NCBI GenBank assembly: GCA_016195145.1
Contig: JACQAF010000163.1
Span: forward strand, 1-6,273
DNA length: 6,273 nucleotides
DNA from: Rhodospirillales bacterium
Lineage (GTDB): Bacteria; Pseudomonadota; Alphaproteobacteria; CACIAM-22H2
Reading direction: 5' to 3'
Of this stretch, positions 1 through 6,146 are shown in pieces. The first letter of the stretch is position 1. Each line of letters begins with the position of its first letter. The notes beneath the pieces were generated by a model. That model had not been told where the DNA came from and searched no databases. It was given only the letters and a program-made list of their open reading frames with translations. Made by a program: the position numbers and the translations under genes.

Positions 1-85
1 CGAACCACGTGGCGGTTAGGCTGGCTGGGTGCCAGAACGGCATGCCGGCGGGCAGCGAACCGGGCCTGAGCTTAAGTAGGGGCAT
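1..85 (-). CDS. pgpA: Phosphatidylglycerophosphatase A, N-terminal fragment (cut by window edge)
   Basis: Reading the minus strand from the ATG at 85-83 gives 28 open codons running off the window. They end in WHPASLTATWF, the sequence that opens PgpA proteins just before their Gly-rich GTWGS block; that block lies outside the window. PgpA is an inner-membrane phosphatase that converts phosphatidylglycerol phosphate to phosphatidylglycerol. Two starts are possible, at 85 and at the second ATG (45-43); neither has a clear Shine-Dalgarno sequence. The gene follows the lysE-type gene in the same direction after a 48-base gap. A pgpA gene close to ispDF is a familiar arrangement in Rhodospirillales, which supports the call. 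The identification rests on a short stretch, so it is probable and not certain. Confidence 0.65.
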   Translation of the reverse strand, partial: MPLLKLRPGSLPAGMPFWHPASLTATWF

Positions 86-133
86 CGGCGACGCCGGTTG
101 GGGGTGGATGAGGTCGGTGCGGAGGAGTGAAGG

Positions 134-772
134 CTAACGGCGGTCTGGCAAGGCGAGCCAGACGGCCAGTCCGCCCAGCGCCGTGCCCATGGTCCAGCGC
201 TGAATGCGCCAATAGAGCGGCCGCTGCTTGAGCCAATTGCCGAACAGCCCGAAAGTGAGGGCGATAACGACCATATAAAGCAGCCCGGCGACCATGAAGC
301 AGAGCCCGAGGGAGAATATCTGCAACGGTATCGAGCCCTTGGCCGGATCGGCGAATTGCGGCAGGAAGGCGATGAAAAAGATCACGATTTTGGGATTGAA
401 CAGGTTGGTCAGCAGCGCCTCGGACCAGGCGCGCGACAGGCGGCGTCGCGCGGTGTCGGCGGTGAAGGCGAGCGGATCGACATCGGCGTCGGTAAATGCC
501 CGCCAGGCGAGATAGAGGAGATAGAGAACGCCGAGATAGCGGATCACGTCATAGGCGAGCGGGGCATAGAGGAAAAGGCCGGAAATACCTAGCGTTGCAG
601 CCGTCAGATGAATAACGAGGCCCGACGAGATGCCAAGAGTCGCCACCATGCCGGCCTTGCGGCCCTGGCCGACGCTGCGCGACACAACATAGATTGTGTC
701 TGGGCCGGGCAACAGGATGACAGCGAGCGAGGCGATGGCGAAGGCGGCGAGGAGCGATCCGTCGGGTAGCAT
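134..772 (-). CDS. LysE/RhtB-family amino-acid exporter
   Basis: This 212-residue inner-membrane protein has the size and layout of the LysE/RhtB efflux family, which exports amino acids or small metabolites. After a hydrophobic first helix comes the family motif LLPGPDTIYVV (about residues 19-29), then SVGQGRKAGMVATLGISSG, in which the Gly-Arg-x-Ala-Gly turn and the glycines of the next helix are typical. About six membrane segments are visible, the last being GTALGGLAVWLAL near the C-terminus. I chose the ATG at 772 because family members begin just before the first helix. An in-frame ATG at 841 would add 23 residues (MAAGSPKTAGSL...) with no family resemblance; neither start has a good ribosome site. 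The substrate cannot be read from sequence. The divergent 773-1033 region must hold its promoter. Confidence 0.86.
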   Translation of the reverse strand: MLPDGSLLAAFAIASLAVILLPGPDTIYVVSRSVGQGRKAGMVATLGISSGLVIHLTAATLGISGLFLYAPLAYDVIRYLGVLYLLYLAWRAFTDADVDPLAFTADTARRRLSRAWSEALLTNLFNPKIVIFFIAFLPQFADPAKGSIPLQIFSLGLCFMVAGLLYMVVIALTFGLFGNWLKQRPLYWRIQRWTMGTALGGLAVWLALPDRR

Positions 773-1033
773 AGCGGCAGTTTGCCATAACCGGCCTGCC
801 GGGCAAAGCGATCCGGCGGTCTTCGGAGAACCCGCCGCCATCGTGATTCATCGCGATAGCTTGCGGCACCGGGCGAATGTTACCTTTGGCGTACGTAATT
901 TGGGCGATTGATCGCGCCGCCGCCAAAAGGATTTATGTCGACGAAGTTGCGAACGATTCGGGGCCTTTATCCCGCGTTGTGTAATCGAAGGCGGATCGTG
1001 AAGATGGGCTGCAACCCGCGAACGCCACACGCC

Positions 1034-1495
1034 ATGTTTCCGACGGAAGCGAAGGATCCGCGCTTCCGCGAGATTTTCGATTATTGGTTGAGCAAGGCGC
1101 CGCCCGGCAGGCTGCCGGGACGGCAGCATGTCGATCCGCTGGAAATCCACAGGCTGCTGCCCGGCGTTGTGCTGGTCGATGTGATTCCGACCGGCGCGGA
1201 ATATCGCTTCCGCTTTCGCCTGATCGGCACGCTGATGGTCGAGATATTCGGCGCCGACTTTACGGGAAAATTCATCGATCAGGTCGTGCTGCAAGTCGGT
1301 TACGACGCCATCCACGCCAATTTTGCCAGTATAATTCGGACCAAGCAGCCGCATTACTGGGAAACGCCGCTGACTGTCGCGGGCCGCGATTTCTTTTCGC
1401 TTGCCCGCTTGGCGTTACCGCTGGCGAACGACGGCGAAAATGTCGACATGATCCTGACTTATTTCGTTCCGAGCGGTCGCCAGCCGCAGAGTTGA
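1034..1495 (+). CDS. Stand-alone PAS_5-type (PF07310-like) protein
   Basis: The reading frame encodes a single small domain resembling the PAS_5 family common in Alphaproteobacteria. The visible hallmarks are KDPRFREIFDYW at the start, LPGRQHVDPLEIHRLLPGVV (an Asp-Pro-x-Glu-Ile then Leu-Leu-Pro block), RFRLIGTLMVEIFGADFTGK, and a C-terminal strand pattern RLALPLANDG...MILTYFVP. No kinase, cyclase or DNA-binding domain is attached, so any signalling partner is unknown and no ligand can be named. The start is uncertain. The ATG at 1034 matches where family members begin and gives 153 residues. ATGs at 1004 and 935 are also in frame; 935 has AAAAGGA just 3 bases upstream, but codons between 935 and 1034 include several rare ones (TTG, TGT, CGA, AGG). 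The gene converges on ispDF, with 9 bases between the stops. Confidence 0.78.
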   Translation: MFPTEAKDPRFREIFDYWLSKAPPGRLPGRQHVDPLEIHRLLPGVVLVDVIPTGAEYRFRFRLIGTLMVEIFGADFTGKFIDQVVLQVGYDAIHANFASIIRTKQPHYWETPLTVAGRDFFSLARLALPLANDGENVDMILTYFVPSGRQPQS

Positions 1496-1504
1496 TGGCG
1501 GGAC

Positions 1505-1957
1505 CTAGGACGGCAGGCGGAGGGTGGCGACCGCTTGCGCGGCAATCCCTTCGCCGCGACCGGTAAAGCCAAGCCCTTCGGTCGTCGTTGCCTTGACCGA
1601 ACAGCGGCTTGCCGGAAGACCGAGAATATCGGCCAGCCGCGCGACCATGGCGGCGCGATGCGGCCCGATCTTGGGACGCTCGCAGACGATCGTCACGTCG
1701 ACATGGACGATACCGCCGCCGTGGGCGGCGACCAGGCCGGCGGCGTGGACGAGAAAGCGCGCCGAATCGGCACCGCGCCAGCGCGGATCGGCGGGCGGAA
1801 AATGCTCGCCGATATCCCCGGCGGCGAGCGCGCCATGTCCCCGGCAATCCGCGCCTTCAAGCATCTCCGGTTCGCGCTTTGGCACCATGCCATGCCGTAC
1901 CTCATGCTGGTCATGGGTCTTGGCCTGACCGTGCTCATCTGGCGGTATGAAACGCAC
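1505..1957 (-). pseudogene. ispF: 2-C-methyl-D-erythritol 2,4-cyclodiphosphate synthase half, 5' part replaced and out of frame
   Basis: From about 1834 down to the stop at 1507-1505 this frame encodes a clean IspF C-terminal part: GALAAGDIGEHFPP, RGADSARFL, HVDVTIVCERPKI and then KATTTEGLGFTGRGEGIAAQ, all conserved in the family. IspF makes cyclic MEcPP from CDP-ME 2-phosphate in the MEP isoprenoid pathway and works as a trimer. The upstream part of this frame (about 1957-1835, starting near RFIPPDEHGQAK) does not look like IspF and lacks the HSDxDVxxHAxxDA block with its metal-binding His. The frame is also offset by one base from the IspD half, which carries the IspF opening GTGFD before stopping at 1935. 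As written, no functional IspF could be made. A sequencing or assembly fault is a serious alternative. Confidence 0.75.
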
Positions 1958-1958
1958 A
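1835..1958 (+). other. Segment unrelated to IspF, lying inside ispDF; plus-strand reading looks like a membrane-protein N-terminus
   Basis: Recognisable IspF coding on the minus strand stops at 1959 (GTGFD) on one side and resumes at 1834 (GALAAG) on the other. The 124 bases between them give no convincing IspF match in any minus-strand frame. On the plus strand the segment opens with ATG at 1835 and reads MSPAIRAFKHLRFALW, then the helix AMPYLMLVMGLGLTVLIW, then RYETHS. That is a basic N-terminus, one 18-residue hydrophobic helix and a charged exit, and its third codon positions are mostly G or C. It resembles the first anchor of CHASE-type membrane sensors (inference only). There is no ribosome site before the ATG, and beyond 1958 the frame runs into antisense ispD sequence and ends at 2041, so it is not a complete gene. 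Confidence 0.55.
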
Positions 1959-2672
1959 GTCGAACCCTGTGCCGACCCGCGTTTCGCCGGCGGCGGCCAG
2001 CGTCAGGCGTTCGGCCCGCCGCAAATCGTCCTCGGTGGTGATCTTGAAATTATCGTCGCTCCCGGCGACCAGCGTGACGGCAAGGCCGGCTTGTTCGGCG
2101 ACGGCGGCGTCGTCGGACAGCTCGGCCCCAGCGGCTTGGCGATGCGCGGCGAGGATATCGGCATAGCGGAACCCTTGCGGGGTTTGCGCCCGCCACAGGC
2201 CGGTGCGCTCGATAGTCGCGGCGACGCGGCCGTCTGCGCCGCGCTTCAGCGTGTCGCTGACCGGCACGGCGGCGATGGCGCCTGGCGCGTGGGCAAGCGC
2301 ATCGAGCATGCGGTCGAGGACGGCGCGCTCGACGAAGGGCCGCGCGCCATCGTGGATCAGCACCAGCGCCGGCGGCCGGTCGGCGAGGCTTTCAAGCCCG
2401 CGGCGGACGGAATCCTGGCGCGTCGCGCCGCCATCGACCGGCGGCATCAGGTCGAGCCCTTCGGCCGCCGTGTCGTAGAGCGCGCGATCTTGCGGATGGA
2501 TGACGGCGCGCACGCCGGCGATGCGCGGATGACGGCTGAAGGTCTCGAGGCTGTGGCGCAGGACGGAACGGCCGGCGAGGGCCCGGTACTGCTTCGGCGG
2601 CAGCCCCGCTGCCGCGCCGCCGGCCCGCGTGCCGCGCCCGGCGGCGACGATCAATGCGATGCAATCGGTCAT
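1935..2672 (-). CDS. ispD: 2-C-methyl-D-erythritol 4-phosphate cytidylyltransferase (IspD half of a split IspDF)
   Basis: IspD couples CTP to methylerythritol phosphate to give CDP-ME in the MEP pathway. All family blocks are present in order: ALIVAAGRGTR (residues 6-16, nucleotide loop with Arg16), PPKQY (Lys27), VDGGATRQDSVRRGL, LVLIHDGARPFV, AVPVSDTLKR, RTGLWRAQTPQGF, SDDAAVAE and DNFKITTEDDLRRAE. The domain is therefore complete. It runs on without a gap into ETRVGTGFD, the opening of IspF, showing that the gene was built as the bifunctional IspDF fusion usual in Alphaproteobacteria. After Asp238 the frame reads seven unrelated residues (CAFHTAR) and stops at 1937-1935. The start ATG at 2672-2670 has a weak purine run (AGGGG) 2 bases upstream. 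The gene is divergent from the DUF1330 gene, with 68 bases between the starts. Confidence 0.93.
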   Translation of the reverse strand: MTDCIALIVAAGRGTRAGGAAAGLPPKQYRALAGRSVLRHSLETFSRHPRIAGVRAVIHPQDRALYDTAAEGLDLMPPVDGGATRQDSVRRGLESLADRPPALVLIHDGARPFVERAVLDRMLDALAHAPGAIAAVPVSDTLKRGADGRVAATIERTGLWRAQTPQGFRYADILAAHRQAAGAELSDDAAVAEQAGLAVTLVAGSDDNFKITTEDDLRRAERLTLAAAGETRVGTGFDCAFHTAR

Positions 2673-2727
2673 TGCCCCTGTCGGCGGATCGGTTAAGCTC
2701 CGCGCAACTTAGCAGGCGGATGCGCCC

Positions 2728-2735
2728 GGGAGGAA
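2728..2735 (+). promoter_or_regulatory. Strong ribosome binding site for the DUF1330 gene
   Basis: GGGAGGAA lies 5 bases upstream of the ATG at 2741. It is the best Shine-Dalgarno match in the window and fixes the start there. A longer in-frame reading from 2654 would add 29 residues without family resemblance and would overlap the 5' end of ispD on the other strand. Confidence 0.75.
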
Positions 2736-2740
2736 CGGAA

Positions 2741-3028
2741 ATGGTTGCCTATGTCGTCGCCGATGTCGATGTCACCAACCCGACCCAGTACGAGGAATAC
2801 AAGAAGCTCAGCCCCGGCGCGATCGCCAAGCATGGCGGGCGTTTCCTTGCCCGGGGCGGGCAGTCGGCGGTGCTCGAAGGCGACTGGCGGCCGAGCCGGG
2901 TGGTGATCATCGAGTTTCCGTCGCTCAACCAGGCGCGAAACTTCTACACTTCGGTCGAATACACCGCCGCGCGCCGGGTGCGTGCCGGGGCGGCGACATT
3001 CAAAATGGTGGTGGTCGAAGGCGTTTAG
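2741..3028 (+). CDS. DUF1330 domain protein
   Basis: This 95-residue protein matches the DUF1330 family, a small ferredoxin-like (dimeric alpha/beta barrel) fold of unknown biochemical role. Visible hallmarks are the first strand AYVVADVDVTNPTQYEEYKK, the conserved GGRFLARGG turn (about residues 33-41) followed by VLEGDWRPSRVVIIEFPS, and the helix ARNFYTSVEYTAARRVR. The length is normal for the family and the protein appears intact, soluble and without a signal peptide. The ribosome site at 2728-2735 sets the start. It is transcribed away from ispDF, and the next gene begins 55 bases after its stop, so the two could share a transcript. A short GC hairpin (stems 3043-3047 and 3051-3055) sits between them but lacks a T run. 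Confidence 0.9.
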   Translation: MVAYVVADVDVTNPTQYEEYKKLSPGAIAKHGGRFLARGGQSAVLEGDWRPSRVVIIEFPSLNQARNFYTSVEYTAARRVRAGAATFKMVVVEGV

Positions 3029-3083
3029 CCCACGATCCCGGTCCGGCTAGGCCGGGGGGCATGGAAGGCGTTATAGTTTGCCG

Positions 3084-3893
3084 ATGTCGAATTCGTTGCT
3101 GATCAGTCTGGCGGCAATGCTTGCCCTGCTGCCGGCGGGCATGTTGCCGCTCATGCAGCCAGCCGCAGGCGATGCCCGCGATGGCCGGTACTGGGCGTTG
3201 ATCGCGGTCGCCGTCGCCGGGCCGGCGCTGTGGGTGATCATTCACCTCGGCCGGGTCTGGCATACCGGGCTCGCTGCGGCCCTGTGGCTATCGATCACGG
3301 TCAGCGTCGTCCTGTTCGCCGGTCTGGCGCTGGTCAACCGCGTTGCCTGGCGGCTGACGCCGCTGCTGATCGGCTATCTCTTCCTGCTCGCCGTCCTGGC
3401 GACGATCTGGCAACACGCACCGGAGCGACCGCTTTCGGGCGCGGTGCCGGCCGTGTGGCTGCAATTGCATATTCTGGTTTCGATCGTCGCTTATGGCTTG
3501 CTGACCCTGGCGGCGGTCGCCGGAACCGGGGTGTTCGTGCAGGAACGCGCCCTCAAGAACAAGCGGCCCAATGCCTTCACCCGCCACTTGCCGTCGGTGG
3601 CCGAGGGCGAAGCGCTTCAGGCCCGGCTCCTTGGGGCCAGCGCTGCCGTACTGACGGTGGCGCTGGCCAGCGGCATGGCGATCACCTGGCTCGAACGGCG
3701 GGCGCTGTTGCGCCTCGACCATAAGACGGTCTTATCGCTGATGACCTTTGCGGTGATTGTGGCTCTGCTATGGGTACACCAGCGCGGCGGCCTGAGCGGC
3801 CGGCGTAGCGCGCGTTATGTGCTGCTCGCCTATCTGCTTTTGACCTTGGCCTATCCGGGCGTAAAATTCGTGACCGATGTGATTATCGGCTGA
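3084..3893 (+). CDS. CcsA/YpjD-type inner-membrane protein (cytochrome c assembly family)
   Basis: This 269-residue protein has about eight hydrophobic helices, starting near residues 5-23, 38-57, 64-86, 93-111, 127-153, 183-205, 216-233 and 244-265. The helix block WLQLHILVSIVAYGLLTLAA, the loop GVFVQERALKNKRPN, and the end RLDHKTVLSLMTFAVI with VHQRGGLSGRRSARYVLLAY then YPGVKFV are typical of the CcsA-like family (PF01578), specifically the short YpjD/HemX-like branch. CcsA and CcmC members handle heme for cytochrome c maturation. The short YpjD branch has no firmly assigned activity, and no other cytochrome maturation gene is in the window, so I do not assign heme export. The ATG at 3084 was chosen over an in-frame TTG at 3078. 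No good ribosome site is visible, so translation may depend partly on the gene upstream. Confidence 0.88.
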   Translation: MSNSLLISLAAMLALLPAGMLPLMQPAAGDARDGRYWALIAVAVAGPALWVIIHLGRVWHTGLAAALWLSITVSVVLFAGLALVNRVAWRLTPLLIGYLFLLAVLATIWQHAPERPLSGAVPAVWLQLHILVSIVAYGLLTLAAVAGTGVFVQERALKNKRPNAFTRHLPSVAEGEALQARLLGASAAVLTVALASGMAITWLERRALLRLDHKTVLSLMTFAVIVALLWVHQRGGLSGRRSARYVLLAYLLLTLAYPGVKFVTDVIIG

Positions 3894-3992
3894 CTGGCTC
3901 GGTATTTCGGACACGTAATTCTTTTGTTGCGTTGCAGCGGACAAATGTCTAGTCTGCACAAAGTTTAATCGAATAAATTAGGTGCCTATTTT
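3894..3992 (+). promoter_or_regulatory. AT-rich leader of the dusB-ntrB-ntrC operon with imperfect dyad
   Basis: This 99-base gap is much richer in A and T than its surroundings and must carry the operon promoter. Within it is an imperfect inverted repeat: TGCAG (3933-3937) pairs with CTGCA (3954-3958), and inside it GACA (3940-3943) pairs with TGTC (3946-3949). This could be an operator or an RNA hairpin. No pair of -35/-10 boxes is convincing, and a look for a sigma-54 GG-N10-GC element failed (TGGCTCG near 3896 lacks the GC partner). Confidence 0.45.
3980..3984 (+). promoter_or_regulatory. Ribosome binding site for dusB
   Basis: AGGTG lies 8 bases before the ATG at 3993, a good position. 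It supports that start over later in-frame codons. Confidence 0.6.
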
Positions 3993-4991
3993 ATGGGCAT
4001 TTCCATTGGAAAAACGCCTATTCCGGAGCCAGTGATCCTCGCACCGATGTCGGGGATCACGGATATGCCGTTTCGCCGGTTGGTCAAACAGTCGGGGGCG
4101 GGGCTCGTCGTGTCGGAGATGATCGCCAGCCAGGCGATGATCCGCGAAACCCGGCAATCGATGCGCATGGCGGCCAGCGCACCCGAGGAATTTCCAATGT
4201 CGGTGCAGTTGGCTGGTTGCGAGCCGGCGGTGATGGCCGAGGCGGCCCGGCTATGCGCCGACCGAGGCGCGGCGATCATCGACATCAATTTCGGCTGTCC
4301 GGTGAAGAAGGTGGTCAACGGCCATGCCGGCTCGGCGCTGATGCGCGACGAGGTCCAGGCGGCCAAAATCCTCGAAGCGACGGTCAAGGCGGTGAACCTG
4401 CCGGTGACCCTCAAGATGCGGCTAGGCTGGGACGACGCCAATCGCAACGCGCCGCGTCTGGCCAAAATCGCCGAGGAATGCGGAATCCGCATGCTGTCGG
4501 TTCACGGCCGCACGCGCTGCCAGTTCTACGATGGCCGTGCCGACTGGGCGTTTATCCGTCAGGTCAAGGAAGCCGTGTCGATCCCGGTGGCCTGCAACGG
4601 CGATATCACGACGCTCGACGACGTGCGCCGGGCGCTCGACGAATCGGGGGCCGACGCGGTGATGATCGGGCGCGGCGCCTATGGCCGGCCGTGGTTCCTT
4701 GCCCAGGTCATCCACTTCCTCAAGACCGGCGAAAGGCTGCCCGATCCGCCGCTCGAAAAGCGGTTGGCGATCGTGCTCGAGCATTACGCGGCGATGCTGT
4801 CGTATTACGGGGTCGAAGCGGGGGTGCGCATGGCGCGCAAGCATCTCGGCTGGTATGCGCGCGGCTTCCCCGGCGCAGCCGAATTCCGCGCGCGGGTCAT
4901 GACGTTGCCTGACCCCGGCCAGGTGGTGGCCGCGATCCGCGCCGCGTGGACCGCGGCCGCTGCGCCCGTTGCAGCGCCGGAAGCGGCTTGA
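3993..4991 (+). CDS. dusB: tRNA-dihydrouridine synthase DusB (NifR3)
   Basis: DusB is a flavin (FMN) enzyme that uses NADPH to reduce specific uridines in the D-loop of tRNA. The 332-residue sequence has every family block: LAPMSGITDMPFRRL (residues 16-30, FMN site), SVQLAGCEP, DINFGCPVKKVV (97-108) with the catalytic Cys102 that protonates uracil, GSALMRD, LKMRLGWDD, SVHGRTRCQFYDGRADW, VACNGDI and AVMIGRGAYGRPW (phosphate binding). The C-terminal helical tRNA-binding domain follows (about 240-315), and the protein ends in an Ala-rich tail. Length and motifs are normal. In Alphaproteobacteria this gene was named nifR3 because it precedes ntrB and ntrC, as here. Its stop TGA overlaps the ntrB ATG by one base (TGATG at 4989-4993), implying coupled translation. 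Confidence 0.97.
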   Translation: MGISIGKTPIPEPVILAPMSGITDMPFRRLVKQSGAGLVVSEMIASQAMIRETRQSMRMAASAPEEFPMSVQLAGCEPAVMAEAARLCADRGAAIIDINFGCPVKKVVNGHAGSALMRDEVQAAKILEATVKAVNLPVTLKMRLGWDDANRNAPRLAKIAEECGIRMLSVHGRTRCQFYDGRADWAFIRQVKEAVSIPVACNGDITTLDDVRRALDESGADAVMIGRGAYGRPWFLAQVIHFLKTGERLPDPPLEKRLAIVLEHYAAMLSYYGVEAGVRMARKHLGWYARGFPGAAEFRARVMTLPDPGQVVAAIRAAWTAAAAPVAAPEAA

Positions 4992-6139
4992 TGGCGCGCC
5001 CGGCGGCGATCGGCATCCAACACCCGGCCGACCCGGCGAGCTTCGATGTTGCCGCCATTCTCGGCGCACTGCCCGACGCGGTTCTTGTGGTTGCGGCCGC
5101 GCCGGTCGCCAACGGCGATGCGCCGGCGGAGACGATCCGCTACGCCAATCCGGCGGCCGAGCAGCTCTTTGGCATCGGTGCGGCGCATCTTTGCGGTGCC
5201 CGTCTTGGCGAGCTGCTGCCGCATGACAGCCCACTTTTTGCTCTCATCCGGCAGGTCGTCCAGCACGGCGCGACCGTGTCGGAAGAAGGAGTGACCCTCG
5301 AATCGCCGCGTATCGGCCATCATTTCGTGACCCTGAAGGCGGCGCCGATGTCGGATGCCGGGAACGCGGTCGTGGTGACCATCCATGAACGCTCGATCGC
5401 CCGCAAGATCGACCGCCAGCTGGTCCACCGCAACGCCGCGCGCTCGGTGACGGCGATGGCCGCAATCCTCGCCCACGAGGTCAAGAACCCGCTCTCCGGC
5501 ATCCGCGGCGCGGCGCAGCTGCTCGAACAATCCGCCCAGCCGCAGGATCTGGAACTGACCCGCCTGATCTGCGACGAAACCGACCGTATCTGCGCCCTGG
5601 TCGACCGGATGGAGATTTTCTCCGACCGCCGACCGCTGAACCGCATGGCGGTCAATATCCACCAGGTGCTCGAACATGTCCGCAAGGTGGCCCAGAACGG
5701 TTTCGCCCGACATATCCGCTTCGTCGAGACTTACGACCCGTCGCTGCCCCCGGTTCTCGGCAACCGCGACCAGCTGGTGCAGGTGTTCCTGAATCTGGTC
5801 AAGAACGCCGCCGAGGCGGCGCCGGCCAATGGCGGCGAGATCGTGCTGTCGACTGCCTATCAACAGGGCATCCGGCTGGCCATGCCGGGATCGGATAGCC
5901 GGATGAAGCTGCCACTGGTGGTCAGCGTGCAGGATAACGGGAGCGGTATTCCCGAGGATTTGCGGCCGCTCCTGTTCGACCCCTTCGTTACGACCAAGGT
6001 AAACGGAAGCGGCCTGGGTCTTGCATTGGTGGCCAAGATGATCGGCGACCATGGCGGCGTGATCGAGTTCGACAGCCAACCGCGCCGCACCGTGTTTCGC
6101 GTGATGCTGCCGATCCACGCGAAGGGAGACGAGGAGTAG
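4991..6139 (+). CDS. ntrB: Nitrogen regulation sensor histidine kinase NtrB
   Basis: NtrB (GlnL) is a cytosolic histidine kinase/phosphatase that, under control of PII protein, phosphorylates NtrC when nitrogen is short. The 382-residue protein has no membrane segment. Residues 17-135 form a PAS domain (AAILGALPDAVLVV, then IRYANPAAEQLFG). The H-box AAILAHEVKNPLSGIRGAAQ carries the phospho-acceptor His162 followed by Glu-Val-Lys-Asn-Pro-Leu, the NtrB-type form. The ATPase domain shows the N-box QVFLNLVKNAAEA (Asn268, Asn272), the G1 box QDNGSGIP (Asp315), the F-box LFDPFVTTK and the G2 box GSGLGLALV. All catalytic elements are intact. The ATG at 4991 is taken because it overlaps the dusB stop and gives the normal N-terminus. 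An earlier in-frame start at 4946 would lie inside dusB. Confidence 0.96.
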   Translation: MARPAAIGIQHPADPASFDVAAILGALPDAVLVVAAAPVANGDAPAETIRYANPAAEQLFGIGAAHLCGARLGELLPHDSPLFALIRQVVQHGATVSEEGVTLESPRIGHHFVTLKAAPMSDAGNAVVVTIHERSIARKIDRQLVHRNAARSVTAMAAILAHEVKNPLSGIRGAAQLLEQSAQPQDLELTRLICDETDRICALVDRMEIFSDRRPLNRMAVNIHQVLEHVRKVAQNGFARHIRFVETYDPSLPPVLGNRDQLVQVFLNLVKNAAEAAPANGGEIVLSTAYQQGIRLAMPGSDSRMKLPLVVSVQDNGSGIPEDLRPLLFDPFVTTKVNGSGLGLALVAKMIGDHGGVIEFDSQPRRTVFRVMLPIHAKGDEE

Positions 6140-6141
6140 GA
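6132..6141 (+). promoter_or_regulatory. Ribosome binding site for ntrC, overlapping the end of ntrB
   Basis: AGGAG (6132-6136) and AGGA (6138-6141) lie 10 and 5 bases before the ntrC ATG. The second is better spaced. Both overlap the last codons or the stop of ntrB, in keeping with one transcript and likely translational coupling. Confidence 0.55.
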
Positions 6142-6146
6142 CCGCA

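Noticed and set aside
904..916. Short palindrome GCGAT-TG-ATCGC upstream of the PAS_5 gene as an operator
   Set aside because: Five-base arms in GC-rich DNA arise often by chance, and there is no second copy or recognisable promoter nearby.
1835..1958. Simple local inversion of the missing ispF piece
   Set aside because: Reading the segment in the reverse orientation in all three frames does not restore the IspF motifs, so inversion alone does not explain it.
1535..2041. Plus-strand open frame of 168 codons across ispDF
   Set aside because: Outside 1835-1958 it is the antisense of conserved IspD/IspF sequence, has no ribosome site and resembles no protein. Only the internal TM-like stretch deserves attention.
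1947..2696. Long plus-strand frame opposite ispD (249 codons)
   Set aside because: It is a shadow of a complete IspD in GC-rich DNA; its composition is Arg/Gly/Ala rich and no domain is seen.
3041..3056. GC hairpin (CCGGC, TAG loop, GCCGG) between the DUF1330 and CcsA-like genes as a terminator
   Set aside because: The stem is only 5-6 bp and no T run follows; it is followed by G-rich sequence.
3895..3911. Possible sigma-54 promoter (TGGCTCG...TTCGG) before dusB
   Set aside because: The GG doublet is present, but the required GC ten bases later is CG, so the core rule fails.
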